A stretch of 64,000 nt of DNA from NCBI RefSeq assembly GCF_004000945.1, contig NZ_BIMF01000005.1:1-64000 (forward strand), given 5' to 3'. The notes under the pieces were generated by a model that was given only the letters and a program-made list of their open reading frames with translations, was not told where the DNA came from and ran no database searches. This DNA is from Paenibacillus lautus NBRC 15380 (GTDB lineage Bacteria > Bacillota > Bacilli > Paenibacillales > Paenibacillaceae). Numbering within the stretch: the first letter of the stretch is position 1; every line of letters begins with the position of its first letter. Shown in pieces: positions 42,898 to 50,960 of this stretch. A program made the translations under genes and the position numbers.

Positions 42898-43532
42898 AAT
42901 TATTATTTTTTTGATTCTGGAAATGTAAGTGTTTCAATATTTTGCGAAAGAAATCCAATCTCGTGTATACATACAAATGACCGTGCTTCACGCACAACAT
43001 GACATCAACTTGACGCAGAATCTCCTAAAATGTAGATAACAACGTCTTTCCACCCTATGAATAAAGCCACCCGAGAAATGAATGATTGGAACATTCTTCA
43101 TCTCGAATGGCTTCAAAAAAAGGAAACATATGATTTTTTCGGTGTTGTCCCGGGTCTTTAGGTGCTTTCTTGCTCGATCTACCCACAACGAATTAAACCA
43201 CCCGAGAAATAAATTCGAGGTGACCCTCAAATAATCCCGGATGGTTTATGTATATAGAAACTTTATATTCATATTGTTCTGATTCTTGATACCATGCACT
43301 GAACCTACAGGCTATTAAATGTTTGATCCTGAATTTTAGAATACTTTGACCTTTAAGTCTATTGGATGTTTATTATAGCCGACTCTCTTTTTCATCTCTT
43401 AATAAATGTCTATTTCTTTTAATCATTAGTCTTTTATCATTACTTAATCTTTTAATTGTTACTCTGTTCTCTTTTCTCTTAAGCTGTTAATCTTTTATCT
43501 TTTGAACTTTTTCCCACCAGCGGAGGTTTGAG

Positions 43533-43720
43533 GATAGCCGATCCTTTGGAAGTCCGTTTCAACCTTACCTATTTCATTCGAGAAACAGGCGGACAACAGA
43601 GCGGATAGACTCAAACCGGAGCGCACGATAGCCGATCCTTTGGGAGTCCGTTTCTACCCTACCTATTCCAATTCCGGAAACGGACGGACAACAGAGCGGA
43701 TAGACTCAAACCGGAGCGCC
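43533..43720. repeat. Two tandem copies of a 94-bp repeat
   Basis: Copies at 43533-43626 and 43627-43720 both start GATAGCCGATCCTTTGG and end CTCAAACCGGAGCGC(A/C)C. The left flank CGGAGGTTTGAG mirrors the CTCAAACCGGAG end, so each unit may be bounded by inverted repeats. Non-coding; ends next to the ferredoxin stop codon. Confidence 0.9.
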
Positions 43721-43728
43721 CGAGCGCC

Positions 43729-43965
43729 CTACTTGTGCTTGTAATATTCAACCGCTTTATCGAAATAATGCTTCTGGTCTTCCGGCAGATCCTCAAAATA
43801 GAAAATGGCCGCCACCGGACAAGCTGCTTCGCAAGCCCCGCAGGAGATACAAATATCGGTATCGATGTAAAACTGGTCATCTCCTTCTTCGATACAATCC
43901 ACAGGGCAAACGTCAACGCATTCTCCCGCTTTCTCTTCGATACAAGCTGAGCCAATAACATACAT
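43729..43965 (-). CDS. 7Fe (3Fe-4S plus 4Fe-4S) ferredoxin
   Basis: Ferredoxin of 78 residues. Cysteines lie at 8, 16, 20, 24, 39, 42, 45 and 49, the same spacing as the 7Fe ferredoxins: Cys8/16/49 would hold a [3Fe-4S] cluster and Cys20/39/42/45 a [4Fe-4S] cluster, with Cys24 free. The ATG at 43965 has AAGGTGG upstream; the open frame continues 58 codons further but is not ferredoxin-like. It is an electron carrier with no adjacent enzyme. The divergent neighbour is a Cys-rich regulator that could sense Fe-S status. Confidence 0.92.
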   Translation of the reverse strand: MYVIGSACIEEKAGECVDVCPVDCIEEGDDQFYIDTDICISCGACEAACPVAAIFYFEDLPEDQKHYFDKAVEYYKHK

Positions 43966-44254
43966 TCGTGATTCCACCTTCCCGATTGTAATAATTTTTT
44001 CAAACTTTCGACTGGCTATCATTGCAAAAAGTCGATCTTCATAGATTCCTTGGTTTTCTATACTTTTTATACTAAAATATATCATAATTATGTGGTTAAT
44101 CATGCCAATTGTCAATGAACCGCGTAAGAACAGCCTCAAAAACAGCTATTCCGGTTGACTTATAGAAGGTAAAGACATAAGATGAGACATATTGCTTTTT
44201 AACCTTTTTAGTTGAAAAAGAAAGCATTCATCGAGAAACAAGGCGGTGATTATA
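43966..44254. promoter_or_regulatory. Divergent promoter region, ferredoxin and Cys-rich regulator
   Basis: 289 nt, AT-rich, with promoters for both genes. No perfect operator was identified by eye. Confidence 0.4.
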
Positions 44255-44902
44255 GTGGATCAAGAAGTCGCATACAGTACCCGCGAGTATATCATGCAAA
44301 TGTTAAAAATAAATGGTGAACTCAGCACGAAATCCATTACCGAGGCGCTGGGCATAACAGGCATGGCCGTCCGGCGCCATCTGGAGAGCTTGAAGAGTGA
44401 GGGTTACATCACCTATCGAACCGTGAAGCAGCCGATGGGAAGACCCGTCTCCTTATACAGTCTTACTGAATCAGCTGAGGATTTTTTCCCTAAGAACTAT
44501 CATGCGCTTGCACTCGATCTGCTGAACGAGCTGCAGGACGAGGCCGGTGATGAAATGATTTCACGGTTGTTCGACAAGCGCAAAGATACATTGCTGAACA
44601 AGTATACGCCTACGGTGAAAGCCGATGCTCTCGAAGATCGCGTTGCAGCCCTTGCCCAGATTCAGAATGACAACGGATATATGGTGGATTACAAAAAAGT
44701 CACCGAAGAAGAATACCTCCTCGAAGAACTGAACTGCCCCATATCCCAAGTAGCCAACCGGTATCAACACGCATGCCGCTGTGAGCTTGACCTGTTTCAA
44801 TCCTTGCTGGAGGCGGATGTGGAACGTACCGAGTGCCTTGCCAAGGGCGACAAAAAATGCGTGTACCGTATTCGAAAACAAACCGAAGCCATGCAAACAT
44901 AA
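44255..44902 (+). CDS. Helix-turn-helix regulator with Cys-rich C-terminus (SufR/ArsR-like)
   Basis: Regulator of 215 residues. A winged helix-turn-helix (about 10-75; LSTKSITEALGITGMAVRRHLESL, then the wing MGRPVSLYSL) precedes a helical region and a C-terminal cluster with Cys161, Cys174, Cys176, Cys194 and Cys202. This arrangement is like SufR-type proteins that hold an Fe-S cluster as co-repressor. Of two in-frame GTG codons the one at 44255 is well spaced from AAGGCGG. It is divergent from the 7Fe ferredoxin gene and may control it; cluster binding is inferred. Confidence 0.85.
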   Translation: MDQEVAYSTREYIMQMLKINGELSTKSITEALGITGMAVRRHLESLKSEGYITYRTVKQPMGRPVSLYSLTESAEDFFPKNYHALALDLLNELQDEAGDEMISRLFDKRKDTLLNKYTPTVKADALEDRVAALAQIQNDNGYMVDYKKVTEEEYLLEELNCPISQVANRYQHACRCELDLFQSLLEADVERTECLAKGDKKCVYRIRKQTEAMQT

Positions 44903-44921
44903 TATCTGTTATTGCCACTTC

Positions 44922-44948
44922 AGGCTCCTTCCATACAGGAAGGGGCCT
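44922..44948 (+). terminator. Terminator after the Cys-rich regulator
   Basis: AGGCTCCTTCC / GGAAGGGGCCT stem with a 5-nt loop and a following run of T residues. Confidence 0.85.
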
Positions 44949-45006
44949 TTTTTGTACTTGTCCTATCCTATTCTCTTAAATCGCAAGACATGTACAATTC
45001 TTTGAA

Positions 45007-46092
45007 TTATTTCAGCACCAGCAGTCGATCATCCTGATCGGAGGGCACACCCCTGCCATCGGTATTGTTGGTAATGACATAGGTTTTGCCGTCATGGACT
45101 TTGACGTCTCTTAATCTGCCCTCCCCCTCCAATACCGTCTCAAGCGAGGCATCCTCCGGCCGAAATCGGTACAGCTTCTGACCGCGAAGGGTCGCCACGT
45201 ACATGTAATCCTCCTCATCAAAAGCGATGCCTGAAGGAGCAATAGCCGTTTCGCTGCTGTGGTAGAGCGGAGTATTCATGCCCTCTTGCTGTTCATCCCC
45301 AATAATCTCGGGCCAGCCGTAATTGCTGCCGGCCGTTATCTCATTAATCTCATCATGTCCACCGGGTGTGCCGGACGGTCCATGCTCCGAACTGTAGAAT
45401 TCACCATCCGAATTCCAAGCCAAGCCCTGCGAATTCCGATGCCCTAACGTATAGACATATGAGCCTGCGGTCGGATTATCCGCCGGGACCTTCCCATCCA
45501 GCGTCAATCGCAATATTTTGCCTGCTAGACTTTCCTGGTTTTGCGCAAGCTCTCCTTCTCCCGAATCTCCTGTTGTTACGTATAGCATCTCGTCAGGTCC
45601 GATCGCAATTCTGCCTCCGTTATGCACATTGGAGCCAGGAATACGCTCCAGGAAGACTTGCGACTCTGTCCAATGATTCCCCTCCTGCTTCAGAAGGACC
45701 AACCGGTTCATGACCTTTCCATCCTGATCATAGGTGTGGTAGGCAAAGGCCTTGCCGGAATCCTGAAAATCAGGGGCTAACGTAAAGCCTAAGAATCCAC
45801 CCTCTCCTTGATGGGCGACCGGCTTCTCGGTATGTACCGACTGTCTGGTTAAGGTGCCGTCCTTGATCTGAATGATATTTCCTTCCCGCTCGCTGATATA
45901 AATCGTATCGCCGTCTAAATCGATAGACCAAGGTGTCCTCAACTGCTCTGCAAGCACTTGATAGGAGGAATCGGTTTTTTCCTCCCTATGTTCTTCCTGC
46001 CTCCCCTCTTCCTCAGCAGGGGGAGACTGTGTACAAGCAGCAAGAAGCAGCAAAACCGCGATTAACGCAGCACCAAACACCGTTCGTTTCAA
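45007..46092 (-). CDS. PQQ-dependent sugar dehydrogenase family lipoprotein
   Basis: Exported beta-propeller protein of 361 residues related to soluble glucose/sorbosone dehydrogenases. Signal peptide with lipobox LAAC and Cys20, then an acidic linker (EEEGRQEEHREEK), then the GSDH fold with LRTPWSIDLDGD, GEGGFLGFTLAPDF, NVHNGGRIAIGPD and LGHRNSQGLAWNSDG, which in family members provide the calcium and PQQ sites. Whether the host makes PQQ cannot be seen here. The start is TTG at 46092 after GGGAGGTG. It follows murE by 23 nt, so the two may share a transcript. Confidence 0.88.
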   Translation of the reverse strand: MKRTVFGAALIAVLLLLAACTQSPPAEEEGRQEEHREEKTDSSYQVLAEQLRTPWSIDLDGDTIYISEREGNIIQIKDGTLTRQSVHTEKPVAHQGEGGFLGFTLAPDFQDSGKAFAYHTYDQDGKVMNRLVLLKQEGNHWTESQVFLERIPGSNVHNGGRIAIGPDEMLYVTTGDSGEGELAQNQESLAGKILRLTLDGKVPADNPTAGSYVYTLGHRNSQGLAWNSDGEFYSSEHGPSGTPGGHDEINEITAGSNYGWPEIIGDEQQEGMNTPLYHSSETAIAPSGIAFDEEDYMYVATLRGQKLYRFRPEDASLETVLEGEGRLRDVKVHDGKTYVITNNTDGRGVPSDQDDRLLVLK

Positions 46093-46115
46093 AATCCAGC
46101 ACCTCCCGGGTAATT

Positions 46116-47624
46116 TTATAGCTCCGGTGTCATCATCTGGATGCCTTGCTCCATGTCCTGCAATGAACGCAGCACAATATCCTCATCGCTAAATGATTCG
46201 ATCTGGCTGCCTGCTACATAACGGGTCTCATGTCCTCGTCCGGTAATAATGATCCTGTCCTCGTCACCGGCCAATTCCACTGCTCGTTGAATGGCTTCTT
46301 TACGGTTCAGGATAACCTCCCATTTCCCCGCATCATGCGAGGATAAGCCACCCAGCATCTCTGCCATAATCTGCTCCGGATCCTCCGAGAACGGATTGTC
46401 CGTCGTGAACAACACATAATCCGAATACGAAGCGGCAATGTCCGCCATGATCGGACGTTTCAACCGATCCCTCTCGCCCCGGCAGCCCATCACGCATATC
46501 ATTTTGCCCGAAGTGATTTCCTTGGCGGATTGTAATGTTGCCTTAAGTCCATCCGGATTATGCGCATAATCCACAACCACGCGAAATCTCCGTCCTGTCT
46601 CTATTTCTTGAAATCGTCCATGAACCCCTGCAAATTGTTCAAGACTTCTGCGAATTTCTTCAAGCGGTATCCCTTCCAGCAGGCAAGTGGTCATGGCAGC
46701 AAGTGCGTTATATACATTGTGAACACCATGCACCTTCAGTCTGAAGTCACCCTGTCCCCATGGCGTTTCTACATGAAACGTGCTGCCCTCCGGCATGTTT
46801 TGAATGTGCGTTGCCCGAATATCTGCCTCGTTATGAATGCTATAGGTTACGATCTGTGCGGATGTACGTTTTGCATAATAGGACGATGCTTCATCATCCG
46901 CATTCAGGACCGCCTTCTTCAGCATGTCACGGTTACTGTTACCCAGCTGGGCAAACAACAGCTCCTTCGTATTGCGATAGCTCTCCATATTCTGATGAAA
47001 GTCCAGATGATCATGCGATAAATTCGTAAAGACTACGGTTTGAAAATCACATCCGCGCACTCTCCCCATATCCAATCCGTGCGAAGACACTTCCAACACG
47101 GCATAGTCCCCGCCATGGGTGACCATCGTGTGAAAATAACGCTGCAGTTGGATCGTATCCGGCGTGGTATTCAGTGTCTTCTCCATATGATCTCCGATCT
47201 TCATATACAGTGTGCCAATAATGCCCGTTTTGCGGTGAGCGTCGTTCAGTATCTTTTCTACCATATGGGTTGTCGTTGTCTTGCCGTTTGTCCCGGTAAT
47301 TCCGATCAGTTTCAAACGCTGTGTGGGATCTTCAAAAAATGCGTTTGCGAGAATCGGCAGAATTCTTCTGGTATCCGGTACTGTTATACGCGTTACGTTT
47401 CCTGGAAGCACCGGCAGCTCCCGCTCAGCTACGATGGCAACAGCGCCGTTGCGTATCGCATGCCGGGCATAGTCATGGCCGTCCACGTGAAAGCCCGGAA
47501 CACAGACGAACAGGCCGCCAGGCCGGATCTCTCTTGAATCTGTATTCAGGTTCGTGATATCCATGGAAGTACTGCCCGTTATCGTCTTAAGTATCAGCCG
47601 CTCCGTCAGTGATTTCAGAATCAT
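46116..47624 (-). CDS. murE: MurE-like UDP-MurNAc-tripeptide ligase with altered DNPF motif
   Basis: Mur ligase of 502 residues. The P-loop GITGTNGKTTTTHMVEKIL, the carbamylated-lysine region, and the C-terminal MGCRGERDRLKRPIMADIA and TGRGHETRYV blocks are MurE-like. MurE adds the third residue (usually meso-diaminopimelate) to UDP-MurNAc-L-Ala-D-Glu. In DAP-specific enzymes the motif is DNPR; here it is DNPF, so the Arg that grips the DAP carboxylate is missing. The gene is outside any division/cell-wall cluster, so it is probably a paralogue with another substrate. The ATG at 47624 follows GATGAGGA. Confidence 0.88.
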   Translation of the reverse strand: MILKSLTERLILKTITGSTSMDITNLNTDSREIRPGGLFVCVPGFHVDGHDYARHAIRNGAVAIVAERELPVLPGNVTRITVPDTRRILPILANAFFEDPTQRLKLIGITGTNGKTTTTHMVEKILNDAHRKTGIIGTLYMKIGDHMEKTLNTTPDTIQLQRYFHTMVTHGGDYAVLEVSSHGLDMGRVRGCDFQTVVFTNLSHDHLDFHQNMESYRNTKELLFAQLGNSNRDMLKKAVLNADDEASSYYAKRTSAQIVTYSIHNEADIRATHIQNMPEGSTFHVETPWGQGDFRLKVHGVHNVYNALAAMTTCLLEGIPLEEIRRSLEQFAGVHGRFQEIETGRRFRVVVDYAHNPDGLKATLQSAKEITSGKMICVMGCRGERDRLKRPIMADIAASYSDYVLFTTDNPFSEDPEQIMAEMLGGLSSHDAGKWEVILNRKEAIQRAVELAGDEDRIIITGRGHETRYVAGSQIESFSDEDIVLRSLQDMEQGIQMMTPEL

Positions 47625-48062
47625 GTAAGGTTCCTCATCTCGTGATGTAATCAAAATCCCATGGTCAGTGGCAGTGTGATATATAAGATGTAGAATTTAC
47701 GACTATGTATCGTTTTAACCAGCATTTCTTATTAACCTAACCAAGCAAACGCGTTCTGAAACTTAAAAAGGCACTTTCCGTGGTGATTAAACACCCTACC
47801 ACGCTTTTGCTGACACCATCCGTTCTGCGAAAGTTGCAGTCACTTTATTTGAGGATTTGCCACTGGTCAAGTCCTGCCCAAGGTAGCGGATAAATGACAA
47901 TCCAAGATGAACACGTTCTTCGTTCTTCTTATTCCGTACCACAACAACAGAAAAGCAGCTCCATAAGGAAGCTGCTTTTCGCCTGACCAAGAATGAATTT
48001 CACTTCTTAGTTTGCTCTCTTTTGGTATTTCTCAAAACTAGTATAATCCTGTTCAACGATTT
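47625..48062. other. Intergenic region upstream of murE
   Basis: About 440 nt without a credible gene. It contains the murE promoter region and a terminator at 47951-47979. A 64-codon frame on the minus strand (47796-47990) runs through that terminator and lacks a ribosome site. Confidence 0.45.
47951..47979 (-). terminator. Terminator of the 31-residue small protein gene
   Basis: AAAAGCAGCT / AGCTGCTTTT stem with a 9-nt loop, about 85 nt after the stop at 48063 on the minus strand. Confidence 0.78.
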
Positions 48063-48158
48063 TTAGGCGCGATGCTTTTTGTGCTTTTCACACTTTACAA
48101 TGACCTTTTGCCCAGGTTTGAGGACAATCACTTTAACCTTATGATGACGTTTTTTCAT
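48063..48158 (-). CDS. Small basic protein, 31 residues
   Basis: The ATG at 48158 is preceded by AAAGGGGGAG at good spacing and followed by 30 sense codons. The product starts MKKRHHKVKVIVLKPGQ and ends CEKHKKHRA; it is very rich in Lys and His with a central hydrophobic strand and a single Cys. I do not recognise a family. Small basic proteins next to yjcZ are often sporulation proteins, which is only a contextual guess. Confidence 0.65.
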   Translation of the reverse strand: MKKRHHKVKVIVLKPGQKVIVKCEKHKKHRA

Positions 48159-48244
48159 AAAAACTCCCCCTTTCGAAGAAGATAATTCATTATATGCAGA
48201 ATCTATAAAAATGAATTGGACTAATAATCAATGAAGATAAAGTC

Positions 48245-48379
48245 ATGAAAGGATCAGTAAAGAATCCCTCCATGCTCTCAGTACATGATATGCCCAATTC
48301 CCTTAAAATCTTCCGCCGGGTGGAGTTGCCGCTAAAGCTTGGTTATAACAAAAACCCATTCATGCAGCCGGGCTCGTGA
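48245..48379 (+). CDS. Possible 44-residue protein
   Basis: Open frame starting MKGSVKNPSMLSVHDM and ending NPFMQPGS, closing 2 nt before a hairpin terminator, which suggests a real 3' end. No strong ribosome site precedes the ATG, so the call is tentative. No family is recognised. Confidence 0.38.
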   Translation: MKGSVKNPSMLSVHDMPNSLKIFRRVELPLKLGYNKNPFMQPGS

Positions 48380-48381
48380 AT

Positions 48382-48410
48382 AAGGCATCCAAATTTATTT
48401 TGGATGCCTT
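48382..48410. terminator. Terminator between the 44-codon frame and yjcZ
   Basis: AAGGCATCCAAA / TTTGGATGCCTT perfect stem; weak U-tracts on both sides. It serves the minus-strand yjcZ gene or the plus-strand short frame. Confidence 0.7.
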
Positions 48411-48469
48411 TAAATGTTAACCCTGATATATTCAATGCGCGTAAGTGAGAGCCTCTATAATGTATTCAC

Positions 48470-48568
48470 TTAAAATCCCCAAGTACGGAGTATTATTACA
48501 AGTAGAATAAAGAGAACGAGAATAACACCAAGACTACTACCATACCCAGAACCTTCATAGCCGCTCAT
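48470..48568 (-). CDS. YjcZ-family sporulation protein
   Basis: 32-residue protein: Gly/Ser/Tyr-rich head (MSGYEGSGYGSSLG) followed by one hydrophobic helix (VILVLFILLVIIL) and a short basic tail. This is the plan of the YjcZ family of small membrane proteins made during Bacillales sporulation. ATG at 48568 with AAGGGG upstream. It lies beyond the size range of routine gene calls. Confidence 0.85.
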   Translation of the reverse strand: MSGYEGSGYGSSLGVILVLFILLVIILRTWGF

Positions 48569-48677
48569 TCATCATTACCCCTTTCCAATTGGAATAATAC
48601 ATCATATGAAAGGGAATCTGATATCGCAAAGGCAGGAGGTAATAGTCAGAGGCATAATTTATAATAACAAAAATGCA

Positions 48678-49085
48678 TCAATATGAAGTAGCTGGATAGC
48701 CCTGTTCGTTACCTGTGTTTCCACTATATCGATGAGCATGTGGAATCCTGCCATCTACTGTGGTATAACCTTCAAAATAATGATAGTGCCCACCACCTGC
48801 CAAGGGAATGGCAGGGCCAGTTGTTCCTCTGATCATGTGCTTGTGTTGGTCATTAAATGATGTTTGGGCATGATAATTATGGACGTGTGGAACACCACTT
48901 GGAGCTGGTTCAGTTACACCCACGTAATGATGAAAATGTCCAACATCAAAGGATGTATCTCCTTCAAAGGGATGCACATGAACGTTAACCGGTCTTCCAT
49001 CCCAAGATGTAAGAAAGAGTTGATGTGAGTGTCCCGAATCGGAGTCATTGGAATGAACAACAAACCCCGTTATTTGTATTTCCAT
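48678..49085 (-). CDS. YmaF-family protein, His-rich
   Basis: Protein of 135 residues matching the YmaF family. It contains repeated His-x-His blocks (HSHQL, HVHPF, HFHHY, HVHNYH, HKHM, HYHYF, HAHRY) at roughly 15-20-residue intervals, a pattern suited to metal binding by a beta-rich fold. No signal peptide or membrane helix is present. In Bacillus the family is associated with late, spore-related expression; function is unproven. The ATG at 49085 follows GAGGGAGG. Confidence 0.86.
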   Translation of the reverse strand: MEIQITGFVVHSNDSDSGHSHQLFLTSWDGRPVNVHVHPFEGDTSFDVGHFHHYVGVTEPAPSGVPHVHNYHAQTSFNDQHKHMIRGTTGPAIPLAGGGHYHYFEGYTTVDGRIPHAHRYSGNTGNEQGYPATSY

Positions 49086-49356
49086 CGAATAGATGCCTCC
49101 CTCATATCATGATTTCTTTCGTGCCTTCATGCCACACCATATCCCACCTTTCGGCACACTTAATAAGACAACCATTTATATTTGCTTGATAGCAAAGTAT
49201 ATGGGGATGACAAGTTTCAATATGCTAGCTTGCATGCATCAATTCTTTACGTTTTTTCTTATGCTGCTCCCTTCCTTGGAAAGAATGCTCATTCACCTAC
49301 CATATACTGGAACCTCCATTTGACTCCTGCGTATTTAACCTCAAGGGGCTGATCTT

Positions 49357-49602
49357 ATGTTTTTACTAATACTCGACGTTCTGATCATATCGGTCAACGT
49401 TCTGATCATTTTGTTCGGTCTGTATGTCTTCAATCATCCAGATAATGATTGGTTACGGATGTTCAATGGAATCCCTGATGATGTAGAGCAAGATGATATT
49501 GATTTATTGAAAATTAAATTTAGGGCTGTAGTTGCAATCATACTCGGTCTGATCATGGGTTCATTTTCAGTATTGCAGGGCATCGTCACACACATGGGGT
49601 AG
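49357..49602 (+). CDS. Small membrane protein, 81 residues
   Basis: Two hydrophobic helices (about 3-25 and 55-77) flank an acidic cytoplasmic or external loop (NGIPDDVEQDDIDLL). No family is recognised with confidence. ATG at 49357 with AAGGGG 8 nt upstream. It begins a cluster of very short frames: an 18-codon TTG frame at 49616-49672 and a 37-codon gene at 49692. Confidence 0.7.
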   Translation: MFLLILDVLIISVNVLIILFGLYVFNHPDNDWLRMFNGIPDDVEQDDIDLLKIKFRAVVAIILGLIMGSFSVLQGIVTHMG

Positions 49603-49615
49603 GGAGGTAAATCAT

Positions 49616-49672
49616 TTGTTTCTAATGCTTGTTGGTGCCATTAATATAGGGCTCGGCATATCCATAATTTAA
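49616..49672 (+). CDS. Possible 18-residue hydrophobic peptide
   Basis: TTG preceded by GGGAGG at 8-nt spacing opens an 18-codon frame (L/M-FLMLVGAINIGLGISII) directly after the 81-residue protein gene. Hydrophobic throughout. Tentative because of size. Confidence 0.35.
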   Translation: MFLMLVGAINIGLGISII

Positions 49673-49691
49673 TAAATGAGGTGAATATATC

Positions 49692-49805
49692 ATGAAAAAG
49701 ATGAACTGGCCCGGACGAACCAAGTTGGAAAATTTATCTGGTAACGCCACCCTGATTCTGGATGTTATTCTCCATATCCCTCGTTGGATAATGAGGCTTT
49801 TATAA
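49692..49805 (+). CDS. Small protein, 37 residues
   Basis: ATG at 49692 follows GAGGTG at 8-nt spacing. The product starts MKKMNWPGRTKLENLSG and has an amphipathic C-terminal helix (LILDVILHIPRWIMRLL). Such a basic head with amphipathic tail suits membrane association. No family recognised. Confidence 0.5.
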   Translation: MKKMNWPGRTKLENLSGNATLILDVILHIPRWIMRLL

Positions 49806-50102
49806 TGGGGGATTCCCTCCTCTGGCGTTAAATACTATTCACAAGCAGCCGTCGGTGTATTTTATCTCCCCGGGGGGGTGTACCTTGCTGTTCTGGTAAC
49901 TTGGCTCATACAGCTCTTTCTTGATCTCGTACTCCTTACCAACATAAAGAATATGATGACTGGAAGCGTTAGCCATGTTACGCTGGAAGTAAGCGGTTGC
50001 AATCCTGGAATTAAAGAGGGGTTAATGCAGCCTGCCGTATATAAAACGCGGACAGAGGATCCGCCCCGCTACATTCATTTCTGCTTGAAAGGAGAACCAT
50101 CG
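49806..50102. other. Intergenic region upstream of the SDR gene
   Basis: About 300 nt containing the promoter region of the SDR gene. An in-frame GTG at 49878 would add 75 residues to the SDR protein, but the strong ribosome site at 50090 and the family start argue against it. Confidence 0.4.
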
Positions 50103-50957
50103 ATGGGACCGTTCACTGACGATTTGCTTCAAAATAAAGTCGTACTGATTACGGGAGGCGCCACCGGGCTTGGGCGCGCCATGGGAGAGAAATTCGCCCA
50201 GCTTGGCGCCAAACTCGCCATATGCGGACGCCGTGAGGAAGTTCTGCAGCAAACGGCTGCAGAACTAAGACAGCAGGGCTGCGAGGTATGGTACAAGAGC
50301 TGCGATGTTCGGGACCCTGCGCAGATCACGGCTCTTGTCGAAGCGGCAGAGCTGCATTACGGCGGCATTGATGTGCTTGTCAACAATGCGGCCGGGAATT
50401 TTATCAGCCCCACGGAACGTCTATCTCCTCGGGCTGTAGATGCCGTGCTGAACATTGTGCTGCACGGCACCTTCTACGCAACCCTTGAAGTTGGCAAACG
50501 CTGGATTGAGCAAGGCAAAAGCGGAACGATGCTCAACATCGTCACGACATATGCCTCAACAGGCTCTGGCTACGTGGTCCCTTCTGCAGCCGCAAAAGCG
50601 GGCGTGCTTGCGCTGACTCGGTCCCTCGCGGTGGAATGGGCCCCTTACGGCATCCGTCAGGTAGCGATCGCACCGGGTCCGTTCCCGACCGAAGGCGCCT
50701 GGTCAAGATTATCGCCCACGCCGGATCTGGAGCAAAAAATGATCGACCGCATCCCCCTAAGGCGAGTTGGGGATGCAGAGGAACTAGCCAATCTCGCCGC
50801 ATATCTCATTTCCGATTATGCCGGTTACATAAATGGCGATGTGATCACTATCGACGGCGGCGAATGGCTGCGGGGTGCGGGGCAGTTCAACGACTTGGCG
50901 GAAGTGACCCATGAGCAGTGGGATCGGCTGGCCGAGCTGACGCGCAAAGGAAAATAA
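50103..50957 (+). CDS. SDR-family oxidoreductase, 2,4-dienoyl-CoA reductase-like
   Basis: NAD(P)H-dependent reductase of 284 residues. The Rossmann loop TGGATGLG, NNAAGNF, and VTTYASTGSGYVVPSAAAKAGVLALTRSLAVEW (active-site Tyr and Lys) match the FadH/YkuF-type group acting on unsaturated acyl-CoA in beta-oxidation. AAAGGAG lies at the right distance from the ATG at 50103. Monocistronic, followed by the diverged copy C of the structured repeat and a terminator. Confidence 0.88.
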   Translation: MGPFTDDLLQNKVVLITGGATGLGRAMGEKFAQLGAKLAICGRREEVLQQTAAELRQQGCEVWYKSCDVRDPAQITALVEAAELHYGGIDVLVNNAAGNFISPTERLSPRAVDAVLNIVLHGTFYATLEVGKRWIEQGKSGTMLNIVTTYASTGSGYVVPSAAAKAGVLALTRSLAVEWAPYGIRQVAIAPGPFPTEGAWSRLSPTPDLEQKMIDRIPLRRVGDAEELANLAAYLISDYAGYINGDVITIDGGEWLRGAGQFNDLAEVTHEQWDRLAELTRKGK

Positions 50958-50960
50958 CCT

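Larger units (their letters stand above)
42725..43728. other. Gene-poor, repeat-rich region of about 1 kb
   Basis: No credible gene. From left to right it holds the ROK promoter region, a perfect palindrome (42869-42897), two related hairpin-like segments each starting with CCACCCGAGAAAT (43064 and 43199), a pyrimidine-rich AT tract (43370-43515) and a 94-bp tandem duplication (43533-43720). It separates the peptide locus from the ferredoxin gene. Confidence 0.6.

Noticed and set aside
42988-43230. 80-codon minus-strand frame in the repeat-rich gap
   Set aside because: Runs through two hairpin-like repeats, has no ribosome site and an improbable composition.
47796-47990. 64-codon minus-strand frame upstream of murE
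   Set aside because: Begins inside a terminator stem and lacks a ribosome site; no similarity to a transposase could be supported.
49093-49323. 76-codon plus-strand frame next to ymaF
   Set aside because: Its apparent upstream signal is the complement of the ymaF ribosome site; no AGGAGG-type site of its own and no family.
49878-50102. 75-residue N-terminal extension of the SDR protein from a GTG
   Set aside because: The family starts at 50103, where a strong ribosome site is present; the extension is hydrophobic and unrelated.
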